Notes: a model not told the origin generated them from the letters alone. Positions 15,957 through 23,751 are shown, numbered from the stretch's first letter. The stretch is DNA of 38,244 nucleotides from Vibrio sp. 10N.261.55.A7 (GCF_002877365.1 NZ_MCWZ01000024.1:1-38244); one strand, 5' to 3'. Numbers and translations: made by a program.

Positions 15957-17906
15957 TTAAGCAGCTTGGTGGCCCGCTAAGATGTTGAGTATTTCGTCGG
16001 CATCTTTCGTGCTAGTGAGCTTTTCAATGGCATCTGGATTATCAAGTGCATTGGTTATCGAGGTAATAACTTGAATGTGTTCGTCATTTTTTGCAGCGAT
16101 TCCGATGACTAACTTTGCAACGTCATCTTTATCGTCAGTGAATTGTATCCCTGATGGGTATTGGCAGATCACGATACCTGTTTTTTTCACTCGGTCTTTT
16201 GCTTCTACCGTTCCGTGAGGTACAGCGATAGATTCGCCTAGGTAAGTTGGCACTAGTTTTTCTCGCTCAAACATAGCGTCAACATACTCAGGTTCGGCAT
16301 AGCCAAGCTCTACAAGTTTGTTGCCCGCAAATCGTATTGCGTCTTCTTTGTTGTTGGCAGTCAGACCTAGATGGATATTTTTACTTTGAATCTGAAAAAC
16401 CGGTGGCGCTGTTTGCTCGTAGTTATCATCATTTGCCGCCAGTATTGAAACCTTTATGGCGTTATCATCGTTTGCAGCGGAGCCTTTTTGCGCCGCCAAC
16501 AGTTGAGTGACGAGTTGGTTGTATTTTTCACTGTCTAAGAAGTTAGTCAGAGAAATATGGTGTGCGTTCTCGGCATGTAGACGAGCTCTGTCTGTTAGGT
16601 CTTTATGAGTAATCACGATGTCTACACCTTGAGGTAAGCTGTTAATGGCACAGTTAGTGACACTGATGTCTAAACCGGCTTCTTGAACTTTTTTACGCAG
16701 TAAGCTGGCGCCCATTGCGCTAGAGCCCATGCCTGCATCACAAGCGACAATGATGCTTGTCACATTCGCTAAGTCGATATCGCCTTTATTCTGGTTAACG
16801 ACAGGAGCCCCTTTCGACGCTGACTTCATATCGTTCATTTGTGAGGTTGCTTTACTCAGCGCTGACTCATCACCATCTTCATCGGTTGAAGTTTGTGTTT
16901 TCAGCAGTAAAGACGCCACTGCGAAAGAGACACCCGCTGCAGAGAAGATAGAGGCAAGAACGCCGACAATTGATGCTTTTTGAGTCATAAGCAATACGGC
17001 GAAGATAGAACCTGGAGACGCAGGAGAAACAAGGCCAGCATCAAACATAGTAAGAACGAAAACGCCTGTCATACCGCCAGCAATCGCAGCCAAAATTAGG
17101 CGAGGGTTCATTAAGATGTATGGGAAATAAATCTCATGGATACCACCGAAGAAGTGGATGATAGTCGCACCACCAGCGGTTTGTTTTGCTGTTCCTTTGC
17201 CAAATGCCATGTAAGCAAGAAGAATCCCTAAACCAGGACCTGGATTTGCTTCAATCAGGAAGAAAATGGACTGACCCGCGTCTGAAGCTTGTTGGATACC
17301 TAAAGGAGAGAAAATACCGTGGTTGATCGCGTTATTTAGGAATAGGATTTTAGCCGGCTCAACAAAAATAGAGGTAAGTGGCAGTAAATGAGCTTCTACT
17401 AAGAAGTGGACTCCACCAGCCAATACCGCTGAAAGTACTTTGACAAATGGCCCGATGAAAAAGAAAGCGACAATGGCGCAAAGCATACCGATAATGCCGG
17501 CAGAGAAGTTGTTAACCAACATCTCGAAACCACTTTTTACTTTGCCATCTACTTTTTGGTCAAATGTTTTGATCGCCAAGCCACCCATTGGGCCGACCAT
17601 CATTGCACCCATGAACATTGGGATGTCAGTTCCGACAATCACACCCATTGTGGTGATGGCACCAACGACAGCGCCTCGCTCTCCACCGACTAACTTACCA
17701 CCGGTGTAACCGATCAGTAAGGGCAGCAGGTAGGTGATCATCGGTCCAACCATAGCGGCTAACGTTTCGTTTGGAAGCCAGCCTGTTGGAATGAATAGTG
17801 CGGTAATAAAGCCCCAAGCGATGAAGGCGCCAATGTTTGGCATTACCATGTTAGATAGGAAGCGACCAAAATTTTGTATCTTGATCTTAGCATCTGGTGA
17901 TATCAT
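15957..17906 (-). CDS. mtlA: PTS mannitol transporter subunit IICBA
   Basis: A 649-residue fused phosphotransferase permease in the order IIC (about 10-335), IIB (380-470) and IIA (505-649). It takes up mannitol through the inner membrane and phosphorylates it. The IIC part has the multi-span pattern and the GGIHE motif at 254-258. The IIB phosphocysteine is Cys389 in VACDAGMGSSAMG and the IIA active histidine is His564 in VPHGTVEAK, so the full phosphate relay is intact. Flexible linkers rich in Ser, Asp and Asn join the domains. The ATG at 17906 has GGGGAA upstream. It is the first gene of mtlADR, with a CRP-dependent promoter and an antisense RNA predicted in the leader. Confidence 0.97.
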   Translation of the reverse strand: MISPDAKIKIQNFGRFLSNMVMPNIGAFIAWGFITALFIPTGWLPNETLAAMVGPMITYLLPLLIGYTGGKLVGGERGAVVGAITTMGVIVGTDIPMFMGAMMVGPMGGLAIKTFDQKVDGKVKSGFEMLVNNFSAGIIGMLCAIVAFFFIGPFVKVLSAVLAGGVHFLVEAHLLPLTSIFVEPAKILFLNNAINHGIFSPLGIQQASDAGQSIFFLIEANPGPGLGILLAYMAFGKGTAKQTAGGATIIHFFGGIHEIYFPYILMNPRLILAAIAGGMTGVFVLTMFDAGLVSPASPGSIFAVLLMTQKASIVGVLASIFSAAGVSFAVASLLLKTQTSTDEDGDESALSKATSQMNDMKSASKGAPVVNQNKGDIDLANVTSIIVACDAGMGSSAMGASLLRKKVQEAGLDISVTNCAINSLPQGVDIVITHKDLTDRARLHAENAHHISLTNFLDSEKYNQLVTQLLAAQKGSAANDDNAIKVSILAANDDNYEQTAPPVFQIQSKNIHLGLTANNKEDAIRFAGNKLVELGYAEPEYVDAMFEREKLVPTYLGESIAVPHGTVEAKDRVKKTGIVICQYPSGIQFTDDKDDVAKLVIGIAAKNDEHIQVITSITNALDNPDAIEKLTSTKDADEILNILAGHQAA

Positions 17907-17914
17907 AAGAATTC

Positions 17915-18030
17915 CCCGTTCGATGTTCTAATGATTAAAGTGTGGTAACGGTTCGCTAAAACCGTTGGTTGCTTAGTACTCAATCAATTTACCACACAAA
18001 TTAATAATAGAACTGACAACGGGTTTTTTG
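17915..18030 (+). ncRNA. mtlS: Predicted MtlS-like antisense RNA opposite the mtlA leader
   Basis: In Vibrio cholerae, MtlS is a roughly 120-nt RNA made from the strand opposite the mtlA 5' leader, with about 70 nt of complementarity, and it blocks MtlA production. Here the same strand and position hold a -35-like TTGATC (17881-17886) and a weak -10 (TCATAA, 17903-17908), then stems (AACGGTT with AACCGTT, 17947-17966; GTGTGGTAA with TTACCACAC, 17940-17997) and a T6 tract at 18024-18029. CCGTTG (17962-17967) can also pair with CAACGG just before the T-tract. The span of about 115 nt and an overlap of about 80 nt with the predicted mtlA leader fit MtlS. Ends are estimates; sequence identity to the known RNA was not compared. 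Confidence 0.5.
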
Positions 18031-18044
18031 TGATCTCTTGCACA
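17997..18044 (-). promoter_or_regulatory. Predicted CRP-activated (class II) mtlA promoter
   Basis: A CRP-like site (TGTGA, 6 bases, GCACA; 18029-18044) matches 9 of 10 core bases of TGTGA-N6-TCACA. On the minus strand a -10 element TATTAT lies at 18004-18009, placing the start near 17997 and the CRP centre about 40 bases upstream, the class II position. No good -35 is present, as expected. The leader would be about 90 nt. Confidence 0.6.
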
Positions 18045-18070
18045 TACTCAGTGCTTTTATTGGTTTCTTC

Positions 18071-18086
18071 AGTGACTCACATCATG
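18071..18086 (-). promoter_or_regulatory. Second CRP-like site upstream of mtlA
   Basis: AGTGA-CTCACA-TCATG resembles the CRP consensus less well than its neighbours (7 of 10 core bases). Its centre is 42 bp from that of the promoter-proximal site, four helical turns, so both would lie on the same face of the DNA. E. coli mtlA also uses several CRP sites. Confidence 0.35.
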
Positions 18087-18109
18087 TTAATTACTTGTAA
18101 CTTTATAAC

Positions 18110-18123
18110 AAAACGAACGTTTT
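18110..18123. promoter_or_regulatory. Operator-like palindrome in the mtlA upstream region
   Basis: A perfect 6-2-6 inverted repeat (AAAACG, AA, CGTTTT). Its AAACG-type half-sites recall LacI/FruR-type operators, though the match to the Cra consensus is not exact. It lies about 120 bp upstream of the predicted mtlA start and could bind a repressor or activator of mannitol use. Confidence 0.3.
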
Positions 18124-18188
18124 CAATAAGTCAATATTTATTATTGTGACTAGTGTTTTATTTTAGAATTTTTGAAAAATAAATATAA

Positions 18189-18204
18189 TGTGATTCATAT
18201 CACG
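18189..18204 (-). promoter_or_regulatory. Distal CRP-like site upstream of mtlA
   Basis: TGTGA-TTCATA-TCACG matches 9 of 10 core bases of the CRP consensus. It lies about 200 bp upstream of the predicted mtlA start. It may strengthen mtlA activation through looping or serve an unrecognised rightward transcript. Confidence 0.55.
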
Positions 18205-18600
18205 ATTTGTGCTTTTGTTTTATTTATTAAGAGAATTAGCGTGATGTAGATCGACAAAGTGGTCGAATTTTATTTTCTTCGGTTGATTGTCGATTTCTTC
18301 TATGGGTTGCTTGAAACTTTATTACCATTTTTGTGGTGAATGATTTCCGATTGATTTATTGGGGTTATGATTGCCAGCGTCATTTAACGATCGATAGATC
18401 GCTGTGGCCTGAAAGAGGGGGAATGTTAGTGAATACCAATGTAATAAAAGGCGGGCAGGTTTAGCCTATTCGCTGAGACTCTAGGTACATTTCCTTTATT
18501 TCTACCCTTGTCGGCGTGGCTCTTCTGTACAAGCGAAGATGTAAAACGACGAAACTTCTCCATCAATAGGGTTGTCCATTTCGCAAATACCCAGATACAA
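18205..18600. other. Intergenic region without a supported gene
   Basis: This stretch lies between the mtl control region and the VOC gene terminator. Short open frames exist but have no ribosome binding site and mostly run into the antisense of the VOC gene. A small repeat with GATCG at 18390-18402 is the only local pattern seen. Confidence 0.4.
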
Positions 18601-18640
18601 AAAGAGGATCAGTATTTCTACCAATCCTCTTTAGGGGGGG
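18601..18640 (-). terminator. Terminator of the VOC gene
   Basis: A perfect 9-bp inverted repeat (AAAGAGGAT and ATCCTCTTT; 18601-18632) has a 14-base loop. On the minus strand it continues into a T-rich tail (TTTTTG) beginning at the last stem bases, which suits an intrinsic terminator 27 bases after the VOC stop. Confidence 0.7.
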
Positions 18641-18658
18641 ATGCTCTATCGCTTGTTC

Positions 18659-19150
18659 TTACTCGTAATCAGTCGCGTACGTATCTTCGTATGAGTGCGA
18701 GTAGAACTCGAATAGGTTGCCAAACGGGTCTTCTAAGTAAACCATTTGTGCTTGTTTTAGGTCATCTTCTGGGTGGTAACGGTGAATATCCATGCGGACT
18801 TTACCGCCATACTCTTCAACGCGCTTGATAGCTGAAGCAAACTGCTCTTTTGGAAGTTGTAGACAGAAGTGGAAGATACCTAGGCGATTGAAGTCGACGT
18901 CGTGACGCTCTTGGCGATCTTTCATTTCAAATAGCTCAACACCGATGCCATCAGTGGTAACTAGGTGCGCAATGTTGAAGCCTTTAAAGCCTTCACCGAA
19001 TACAGCGATACACATACGGCCGATGGCAGATTCGCGCTCTTCGATAACTTTTGTGTTGTTCATTACGATTCTTAGACCTAGAGCTTTCGTGTAAAACTCG
19101 ACTGCTTTGTCCATATCGCCAACCATGATGCCTACGTGATTCATTTTCAT
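18659..19150 (-). CDS. VOC family (glyoxalase/bleomycin-resistance/dioxygenase-like) protein
   Basis: A 163-residue protein with two beta-alpha-beta-beta-beta modules. The metal-binding set typical of VOC enzymes is present: His in MNHVGIMV, Glu in GVELFEM, His in IFHFCLQL and Glu in NLFEFYSH, so a divalent-metal enzyme such as a lactoylglutathione-lyase-like isomerase, an epimerase or a dioxygenase is likely. The substrate cannot be told. The start chosen is ATG at 19150 because GGAG lies 6 bases before it; an upstream TTG at 19162 would overlap that ribosome binding site. It is a single gene, with a dyad at 19231-19255 upstream that may be its operator. Confidence 0.85.
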   Translation of the reverse strand: MKMNHVGIMVGDMDKAVEFYTKALGLRIVMNNTKVIEERESAIGRMCIAVFGEGFKGFNIAHLVTTDGIGVELFEMKDRQERHDVDFNRLGIFHFCLQLPKEQFASAIKRVEEYGGKVRMDIHRYHPEDDLKQAQMVYLEDPFGNLFEFYSHSYEDTYATDYE

Positions 19151-19230
19151 AACTTGCTCCAAATTTGTTTAATGTGTCTGTTTTTCGTTTCGATGGAGAG
19201 AGTATATGGATAGGCGTCAGTTAAATGAAA

Positions 19231-19255
19231 TTATCATAAATTATATTTATGATAA
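19231..19255. promoter_or_regulatory. Strong AT-rich dyad upstream of the VOC gene
   Basis: A perfect 10-bp inverted repeat (TTATCATAAA and TTTATGATAA) with a 5-base centre lies 81 bp upstream of the VOC start. No T-tract follows on the minus strand in a way typical of terminators, so a dimeric regulator site is more likely. The regulator is unknown. Confidence 0.45.
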
Positions 19256-19494
19256 ATTTTTGTTATGTACGAATGCTATGCATCATGCATTGTGGATTGA
19301 CGGCGCTCGTACAACGTAACTTTATGAACGTAATGAAAGAATAAACGGGACGAACAAATTTAGTGCAAGGGTAGCAGTAACCAAAGAGTAGGTATGACTG
19401 AGGAATGCGAAGTGATGAAGCGAGAAGTGGTTGCGGTAGAAATGTAGGCTGAAAAGAGGTGTGACGAAGTGAAGAGAGTTTATTACAGAAAATA
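19256..19494. other. Non-coding, purine-biased block before the LysE terminator
   Basis: A stretch rich in GAAG, GAAGTG and GAGAAG on the plus strand. An apparent 79-codon frame on the minus strand is Ser/Leu/Pro-rich, without a ribosome binding site or any recognisable pattern, so it is taken as the shadow of the purine bias. The block may be a dispersed intergenic repeat, which cannot be tested within one window. Confidence 0.35.
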
Positions 19495-19516
19495 AGAGCC
19501 ATCAGTTGATGGCTCT
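19495..19516. terminator. Bidirectional terminator after the LysE gene
   Basis: A 22-base inverted repeat (AGAGCCATCA and TGATGGCTCT around GT) has T-rich flanks on both strands. It lies 37 bases after the stop of the minus-strand LysE gene, which it probably terminates. Confidence 0.75.
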
Positions 19517-19552
19517 ATTTATTTGACGCTGAGTTGTTGAAGCGCTGTCTAA

Positions 19553-20152
19553 CTAAGCAGGTTGATAAAGCATGAACGCCACCACAAGCGCGAGACTGCC
19601 ACCCAAACAACGGTTCACAATCATCATCTGCTTTGGTGATTGCAGTAATTTTTTGAGCATGGTGCCGCAATACGCCCACACTAACATGCAAGGTACACCC
19701 GTAATTAGCATGCCACCAATGATGGTGACGACTTGAATAAGGTAGTCAGCATTCGGGGTGATGAACTGTGAAAAAACGGTCAACGACGCAATCCAGCCTT
19801 TCGGGTTCAAGACTTGCACCAATACACCCGACAGAAAACCCGATCGGCTATCAGTAGAGGATTCTTCTATTTGAAGATTGGCGATCGACCACGCCATGAA
19901 CAATAAGTAGGCCGCACCCGCGTATTTCAAAATAGTGTAAAGCTCTGGGTAAAGGGTAAACAAGCTGACCAAACCGACACTCGAACCTGCCAGTACAATG
20001 ATAATCCCAAACGCGTTCCCAGAAATAAAAGGTAACGTGGCGGTAAAGCCATAACGGCTTGAAAGCCCAAGTAATGCAATATTGCCTGCCCCGGGGGTAA
20101 TGGCTATCGAGGTTGAAAACAGCAAGAACGCCAGCATTAACTGAGAGCTCAT
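19553..20152 (-). CDS. LysE/RhtB family amino-acid exporter
   Basis: A 199-residue inner-membrane protein with about six hydrophobic segments and the family signature near the N-terminus (ITPGAGNIALLGLSSRYG, residues about 19-36, close to the usual TPGPN motif but with Ala-Gly). These proteins export amino acids or related compounds by proton exchange. The start chosen is ATG at 20152: GGAG is 8 bases upstream, whereas the GTG at 20161 overlaps the ribosome binding site. It is divergent from an Lrp/AsnC regulator, a common pairing in which the regulator senses the exported amino acid. The substrate is not known. Confidence 0.9.
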   Translation of the reverse strand: MSSQLMLAFLLFSTSIAITPGAGNIALLGLSSRYGFTATLPFISGNAFGIIIVLAGSSVGLVSLFTLYPELYTILKYAGAAYLLFMAWSIANLQIEESSTDSRSGFLSGVLVQVLNPKGWIASLTVFSQFITPNADYLIQVVTIIGGMLITGVPCMLVWAYCGTMLKKLLQSPKQMMIVNRCLGGSLALVVAFMLYQPA

Positions 20153-20271
20153 TCCTCTCACTCCAAATTAGTAAATGAATAATGTGGAGAGTTTACAGAT
20201 TCGGCTAGGAATAAAATTGCTATATAGGCTAGTATAAAGTCAAATTTGAGCAGAATTTTTCTATTATCATC
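20153..20271. promoter_or_regulatory. Shared control region of the LysE exporter and the Lrp-type regulator
   Basis: A 119-bp AT-rich gap between the divergent starts. It includes TATATAGGCTAGTATAAAG (about 20220-20238), which could hold promoter elements in both directions. No clear Lrp consensus was seen, but such sites are degenerate. Confidence 0.4.
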
Positions 20272-20757
20272 ATGAAAAAGAAAGAATCCACTAACGAAGT
20301 GTTGGACGATACTGATATCTCTATTCTGGGCCATATACAGCAAGATGGACGAATGAGTAATAGCAAGCTGGCTGAGAAGGTAAACTTGAGTGAAACCCCG
20401 TGCTGGCGTCGTTGGAAGCGCATGGAGGACACCGGTTATATCGATGGATACGCCGCTAAATTGAACCGCAAAAAATTGGGTTTCCATGTGGCTGGTTTTA
20501 CTTTGGTGACCTTGGGCAATCATGAGGTTGAAAACACCGAGCCCTTTGAGGAATTTGTTGCTATAACCGATTGGATTCCAATGTGTCACTGCATTGCAGG
20601 TGGCGCAGACTACATGGTTCAGGTACTTGCGAGAGACTTGGAAGAGTACTTCGAGCGCATCAGTTCAATACGACGTGTGAAAGGGGTGAGTGCGCTTCAA
20701 TCAAACATCTCAGTGAAAGAGCTAAAAAATAGCTTTCAGCTTCCCCTTGGTGAGTGA
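20272..20757 (+). CDS. Lrp/AsnC family transcriptional regulator
   Basis: A 161-residue protein, standard length for the family. An N-terminal helix-turn-helix (about residues 12-60, with ILGHIQQDGRMSNSKLAEKVNLS) is followed by the effector-binding AsnC-type domain (about 75-150), including IAGGADYMVQV. It probably binds an amino acid and regulates the divergent LysE exporter and itself. The AsnC domain Gly-x-x-Asp segment (GGADY) that shapes the ligand pocket is intact. The start has no strong ribosome binding site, so low expression is possible. Confidence 0.92.
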   Translation: MKKKESTNEVLDDTDISILGHIQQDGRMSNSKLAEKVNLSETPCWRRWKRMEDTGYIDGYAAKLNRKKLGFHVAGFTLVTLGNHEVENTEPFEEFVAITDWIPMCHCIAGGADYMVQVLARDLEEYFERISSIRRVKGVSALQSNISVKELKNSFQLPLGE

Positions 20758-20917
20758 TGCTATTAACAAATAATGGAGAGGTAATCTAAACGAGCCATTG
20801 ATTATCGTGTTCTATGAATTCAATAAGCGAGAGCTTCATGGCTTTGTCTGCTAATTCATGTAATTAGTCATGAGTGGTTTTAATATTTGAACTATCGAAA
20901 AAATAGATAGTAACTGG

Positions 20918-20947
20918 TTTATTCTATCTGTTTTGTTCGAGCATAAT
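20918..20947 (+). promoter_or_regulatory. Possible promoter of the outer-membrane protein gene
   Basis: TTTATT (20918-20923) and CATAAT (20942-20947) are separated by 18 bases, giving a start about 30 bases before the coding ATG. A 6-bp inverted repeat (ACTATC at 20891-20896, GATAGT at 20906-20911) lies just upstream and may be a regulatory site. Confidence 0.4.
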
Positions 20948-20981
20948 AGTCCCAACTTAAGACAAACCGGAAATACTACTC

Positions 20982-21707
20982 ATGAAAAAATCACTAATAG
21001 CTCTACTACTAGCAGGCGTAAGTGCAGGAGCACTAGCCAACGAAGCACCCGCTCAGGAAGAGATTAACTATGGTGATCCAACGGCAAGTTTCTCGACTGT
21101 TGGTATCAGTGGTGCGCAAGATAAAGGTCAACTGAACATGATGTACGGCGCTGGCTCGAACATCTTCCAACTCGATCTAGGTTTTGACAATACTAAAAAT
21201 GCTGAGGGCAAGCGCCCTGAATCTAAAGACGCATTCAACTACCGTGGTCGCTACTTCCATGTGACTGACGGTCTTGGTTACTCTGTAGACGTACTGGGTG
21301 GAGCAGACAGCACAACTGTTCTTGGTGGCGCGATCTATAAGTTCCAAGTAAACGACAACATCAGCGTATTCCCAATGCTTTCTGCAGGTTATACAACGTC
21401 TAAAGATGGTAAAAACGCGAAAGGCATGGCTAAAGACAGCGCACTTGCACAAGCGGGTGTTTACGCTATGTACGGTTTCGATTCTGGTCACTGGCTATAC
21501 GCTAACCCGAAATCGACTTACCACGTTGAAGGTAAGCAGTTCGTAAACCAAATCGAAGTGGGTGGCGGTTTCATGGTCGCTCCAGCTGTTTCTGTTGGCT
21601 TCAAAGTTGATCACACGGCTGAAATGAAGGCAACGGCAAACAACGGCCTAGCAGGTAATACAAAAGCCGATACAGTGACTTGGCTACAAGCTAACTACTA
21701 TTTCTAA
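20982..21707 (+). CDS. Outer-membrane beta-barrel protein of unknown function
   Basis: A 241-residue protein with a signal peptide (about residues 1-19, cleaved at ALA-NE). The mature part has alternating hydrophobic patterns with many Gly, Tyr and Asn residues, and it ends in Tyr-Tyr-Phe, the C-terminal aromatic signal used for outer-membrane insertion. The size suggests a barrel of about 8-10 strands. Codon choice looks biased as in well-expressed genes, and a strong terminator follows. It is a single gene and no function can be assigned. Confidence 0.8.
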   Translation: MKKSLIALLLAGVSAGALANEAPAQEEINYGDPTASFSTVGISGAQDKGQLNMMYGAGSNIFQLDLGFDNTKNAEGKRPESKDAFNYRGRYFHVTDGLGYSVDVLGGADSTTVLGGAIYKFQVNDNISVFPMLSAGYTTSKDGKNAKGMAKDSALAQAGVYAMYGFDSGHWLYANPKSTYHVEGKQFVNQIEVGGGFMVAPAVSVGFKVDHTAEMKATANNGLAGNTKADTVTWLQANYYF

Positions 21708-21780
21708 GAACTCTTCGATGATGTTTAAGGAGATGCTCTAACGCTGCGCCTTACCATCACAAGCAGTTGCTTGATACAAA

Positions 21781-21815
21781 AAGCCCTCGCTATCACTAGC
21801 GGGGGCTTTGTCTTT
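21781..21815 (+). terminator. Strong intrinsic terminator after the outer-membrane protein gene
   Basis: A 12-bp stem (AAGCCCTCGCTA with TAGCGGGGGCTT, one G-T pair, 4-base loop; 21781-21808) is followed by TTGTCTTT. It lies 74 bases after the stop codon. Confidence 0.85.
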
Positions 21816-21929
21816 ACGGTCTCTCTTCTCTATCTTTGTTGTTTCATTTTTCTGGTTCGCTGCAATATCGGTAGACATGAAGTACAACTTATCAAGTTGA
21901 GCCATAACTGACGTTTCTGCTTACATCGA

Positions 21930-22610
21930 TTAACCAAAATCGAGTGTGAGCAGCAAGCGTGTTTCACCAGACAAATCGCTTGGAGAGCGGTGAACGAGTC
22001 CTAAATTTTCATTACCACTCCAACGTTCACCTTTGAGGAGAGCAACGTCCCCACAAGTCAGTTGTTGAATGTCAGATTCTTGCGGGTATAAACCCGATAT
22101 GGCGTCTGGTTGCCCTAAGCTTCCATGCCCGAGTTTTGAACGATTAACCTTATGATTTTCAATCCACTGAGTCGCAGAGCCGTGATAAGTTGTGACCAAA
22201 CGGCAAGGCACATGGTCAACGTGAAAGCGTGGGCACATGGCATTATTCAATGTCGCCAAACGTACGCCTGCTTCTTTAAGCTCGAACAGGTAACAGAACA
22301 TATCAACAAGCTCTGCGATATTGTCGATGAGGGCTTTGGGCGCACTTCCATCGGTCGCGCTTTCAATTTTTGTGAAAGCATTGTCTGGCGAAAGACTTAG
22401 AGCTTTTTCAAAACTTCGATTGTTGATTAAAAATTGGCTGACTGCGTCTGTTAGGTCTTTTCCAAAACTACGTTGCCAGATCGCGATATTGATATCGTCT
22501 TTATATATATCTGACAGCACGGTCGGTTGTGCGCCTGTGCTAAAACTTTGTGTATTTTTTAGTCTGTCGTCAACGGCCAAGGTAAGCGGTTCAGCTAATG
22601 CAGCATTCAT
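21930..22610 (-). CDS. DUF1826 family protein, possibly Fe(II)/2-oxoglutarate oxygenase-like and Zur-controlled
   Basis: A 226-residue protein that matches DUF1826 through PRFHVDHVPCRLVTTYHG (128-145) and GDVALLKGE...GLVHRSP (187-210). Members of this family are often found beside zinc-homeostasis genes, and a Zur-like box lies 78 bp upstream here. The residues H130-x-D132, H207 and R218 have the order and the 11-residue spacing of the HxD...H...R metal and 2-oxoglutarate site of Fe(II) oxygenases. That reading is my inference, not an established fact for this family. No signal peptide or membrane span is seen, so it should be cytoplasmic. It is monocistronic. Confidence 0.75.
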   Translation of the reverse strand: MNAALAEPLTLAVDDRLKNTQSFSTGAQPTVLSDIYKDDINIAIWQRSFGKDLTDAVSQFLINNRSFEKALSLSPDNAFTKIESATDGSAPKALIDNIAELVDMFCYLFELKEAGVRLATLNNAMCPRFHVDHVPCRLVTTYHGSATQWIENHKVNRSKLGHGSLGQPDAISGLYPQESDIQQLTCGDVALLKGERWSGNENLGLVHRSPSDLSGETRLLLTLDFG

Positions 22611-22687
22611 TTCGTCTTCTCCAATCGTACATAGGTATTAATTTTCGTGTTGGTACAGGTACATCAATGGTCGGTTTATTGGGTTTG

Positions 22688-22701
22688 TATGTTATAACAT
22701 A
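22688..22701. promoter_or_regulatory. Zur-like operator upstream of the DUF1826 gene
   Basis: TATGTTATAACATA is a perfect 14-base palindrome and carries the TGTTATAACA core of gammaproteobacterial Zur sites. It lies 78 bp before the DUF1826 start on the minus strand. Repression with zinc and induction when zinc is short would be expected. Confidence 0.65.
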
Positions 22702-22836
22702 ACAATTTGGTGGTTGCGTTAGTTTGATGGGAATATGTGCAGTTAGAGCGATCGGCTGGTGGTTGTATTAAGATTCTGATTTTGCAGGATAGACGGTGTT
22801 CTCATTCAATTATCTGTTCACATTCCTTCCAAATGA

Positions 22837-23751
22837 TCACTCGTATTCTTTGGCATCGCTGAGCAGTTTAAGTATCTCAGGCATGCTTTCCAAGGTGGCT
22901 TGATAACCCGCCTCGATGGCTATGCGCTTGTCGCCAAAACGAATTTCACTGTCTGGCTCGAAATCTGGGCGTATCAAAACATCAGCACGCTGCATTTCTG
23001 GCTCTGACAGTTTGCAGGTCAACATGCGTAGTGTATTGATTGCGATGCATTGGCGGCTGGTTTTGACGTCAGGCTCGGCGCTACAGTGAATATCAACCCC
23101 GATGACAATATCAGCACCCATCGCTCGAGCATAATCAATGGGAACGACGGTGAGTAAGGCGCCGTCTACGAGTAAACTACCTCGGTTCTCCACGGGTACA
23201 AAGGCGCTTGGCACCGTTGAAGATGTTTGCACAGCTTCGCCTGGGTTGCCGTCAAGAATGAGCACGGATTCTTTGTGAGTAATGTCGGTAGCAGTAATCC
23301 CGATGGGTATGGGCATCTGGTTGAGATTGTCTTGGGTGACGGATTCATTGATCCACTTTGCCAGCTTTTGCCCATTGACGAGGCCTTTACTTGAAATGAC
23401 AATGTCGGCCAGTTGATATTCACTGACATCTTGGACGATGGTTTCAATTTCTGAATAAGATAAGCCCGATGCGTAAAGCGCCGCCGCGATTGAGCCTGCC
23501 GAAGAGCCCGTCACCAAATCCGCCTTAATCCCATTTTCTTCCAATGCCTTGATGACGCCAAGATGGACAAAGCCTCGAACGCCTCCACCGCCAAATGCAA
23601 TGCCAAGGGTTTTGCTGCCATTGGGCGCAATCTCCTGTTGCACCTGAACGGGAATTTCCAAGTTTGAAAGGGTGTTTAGCTCAGGATAAACGTTATTTTT
23701 TGCACACCCAGCCAAGAAAAGAGAGAACATTAAAATAAGAAGTTTTTTCAA
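22837..23751 (-). CDS. Patatin-like phospholipase lipoprotein (RssA-like)
   Basis: A 304-residue protein with a lipoprotein signal (lipobox LAGC, Cys16), so it is probably membrane-anchored. The patatin core has the oxyanion-hole loop GGGGVRG (54-60), the nucleophile elbow GSSAG with Ser84, and the second dyad residue Asp196 in DGA. The catalytic Ser-Asp dyad is therefore intact, and lipid acyl hydrolase activity is likely. It is longer than a bare patatin domain, with extra sequence at both ends. It lies alone between the DUF1826 gene and a small gene on the other strand. The natural substrate is unknown. Confidence 0.88.
   Translation of the reverse strand: MKKLLILMFSLFLAGCAKNNVYPELNTLSNLEIPVQVQQEIAPNGSKTLGIAFGGGGVRGFVHLGVIKALEENGIKADLVTGSSAGSIAAALYASGLSYSEIETIVQDVSEYQLADIVISSKGLVNGQKLAKWINESVTQDNLNQMPIPIGITATDITHKESVLILDGNPGEAVQTSSTVPSAFVPVENRGSLLVDGALLTVVPIDYARAMGADIVIGVDIHCSAEPDVKTSRQCIAINTLRMLTCKLSEPEMQRADVLIRPDFEPDSEIRFGDKRIAIEAGYQATLESMPEILKLLSDAKEYE

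Noticed and set aside
18508..18828. 106-codon frame on the plus strand
   Set aside because: It runs antisense through the VOC gene and its terminator; the VOC gene is the clear coding strand.
19263..19502. 79-codon frame on the minus strand
   Set aside because: No ribosome binding site, odd composition rich in Ser, Leu and Pro, and it overlaps a terminator stem and a purine-biased block.
20158..20589. 143-codon frame on the minus strand
   Set aside because: It overlaps the Lrp/AsnC gene antisense and lacks any family features; it is a shadow frame.
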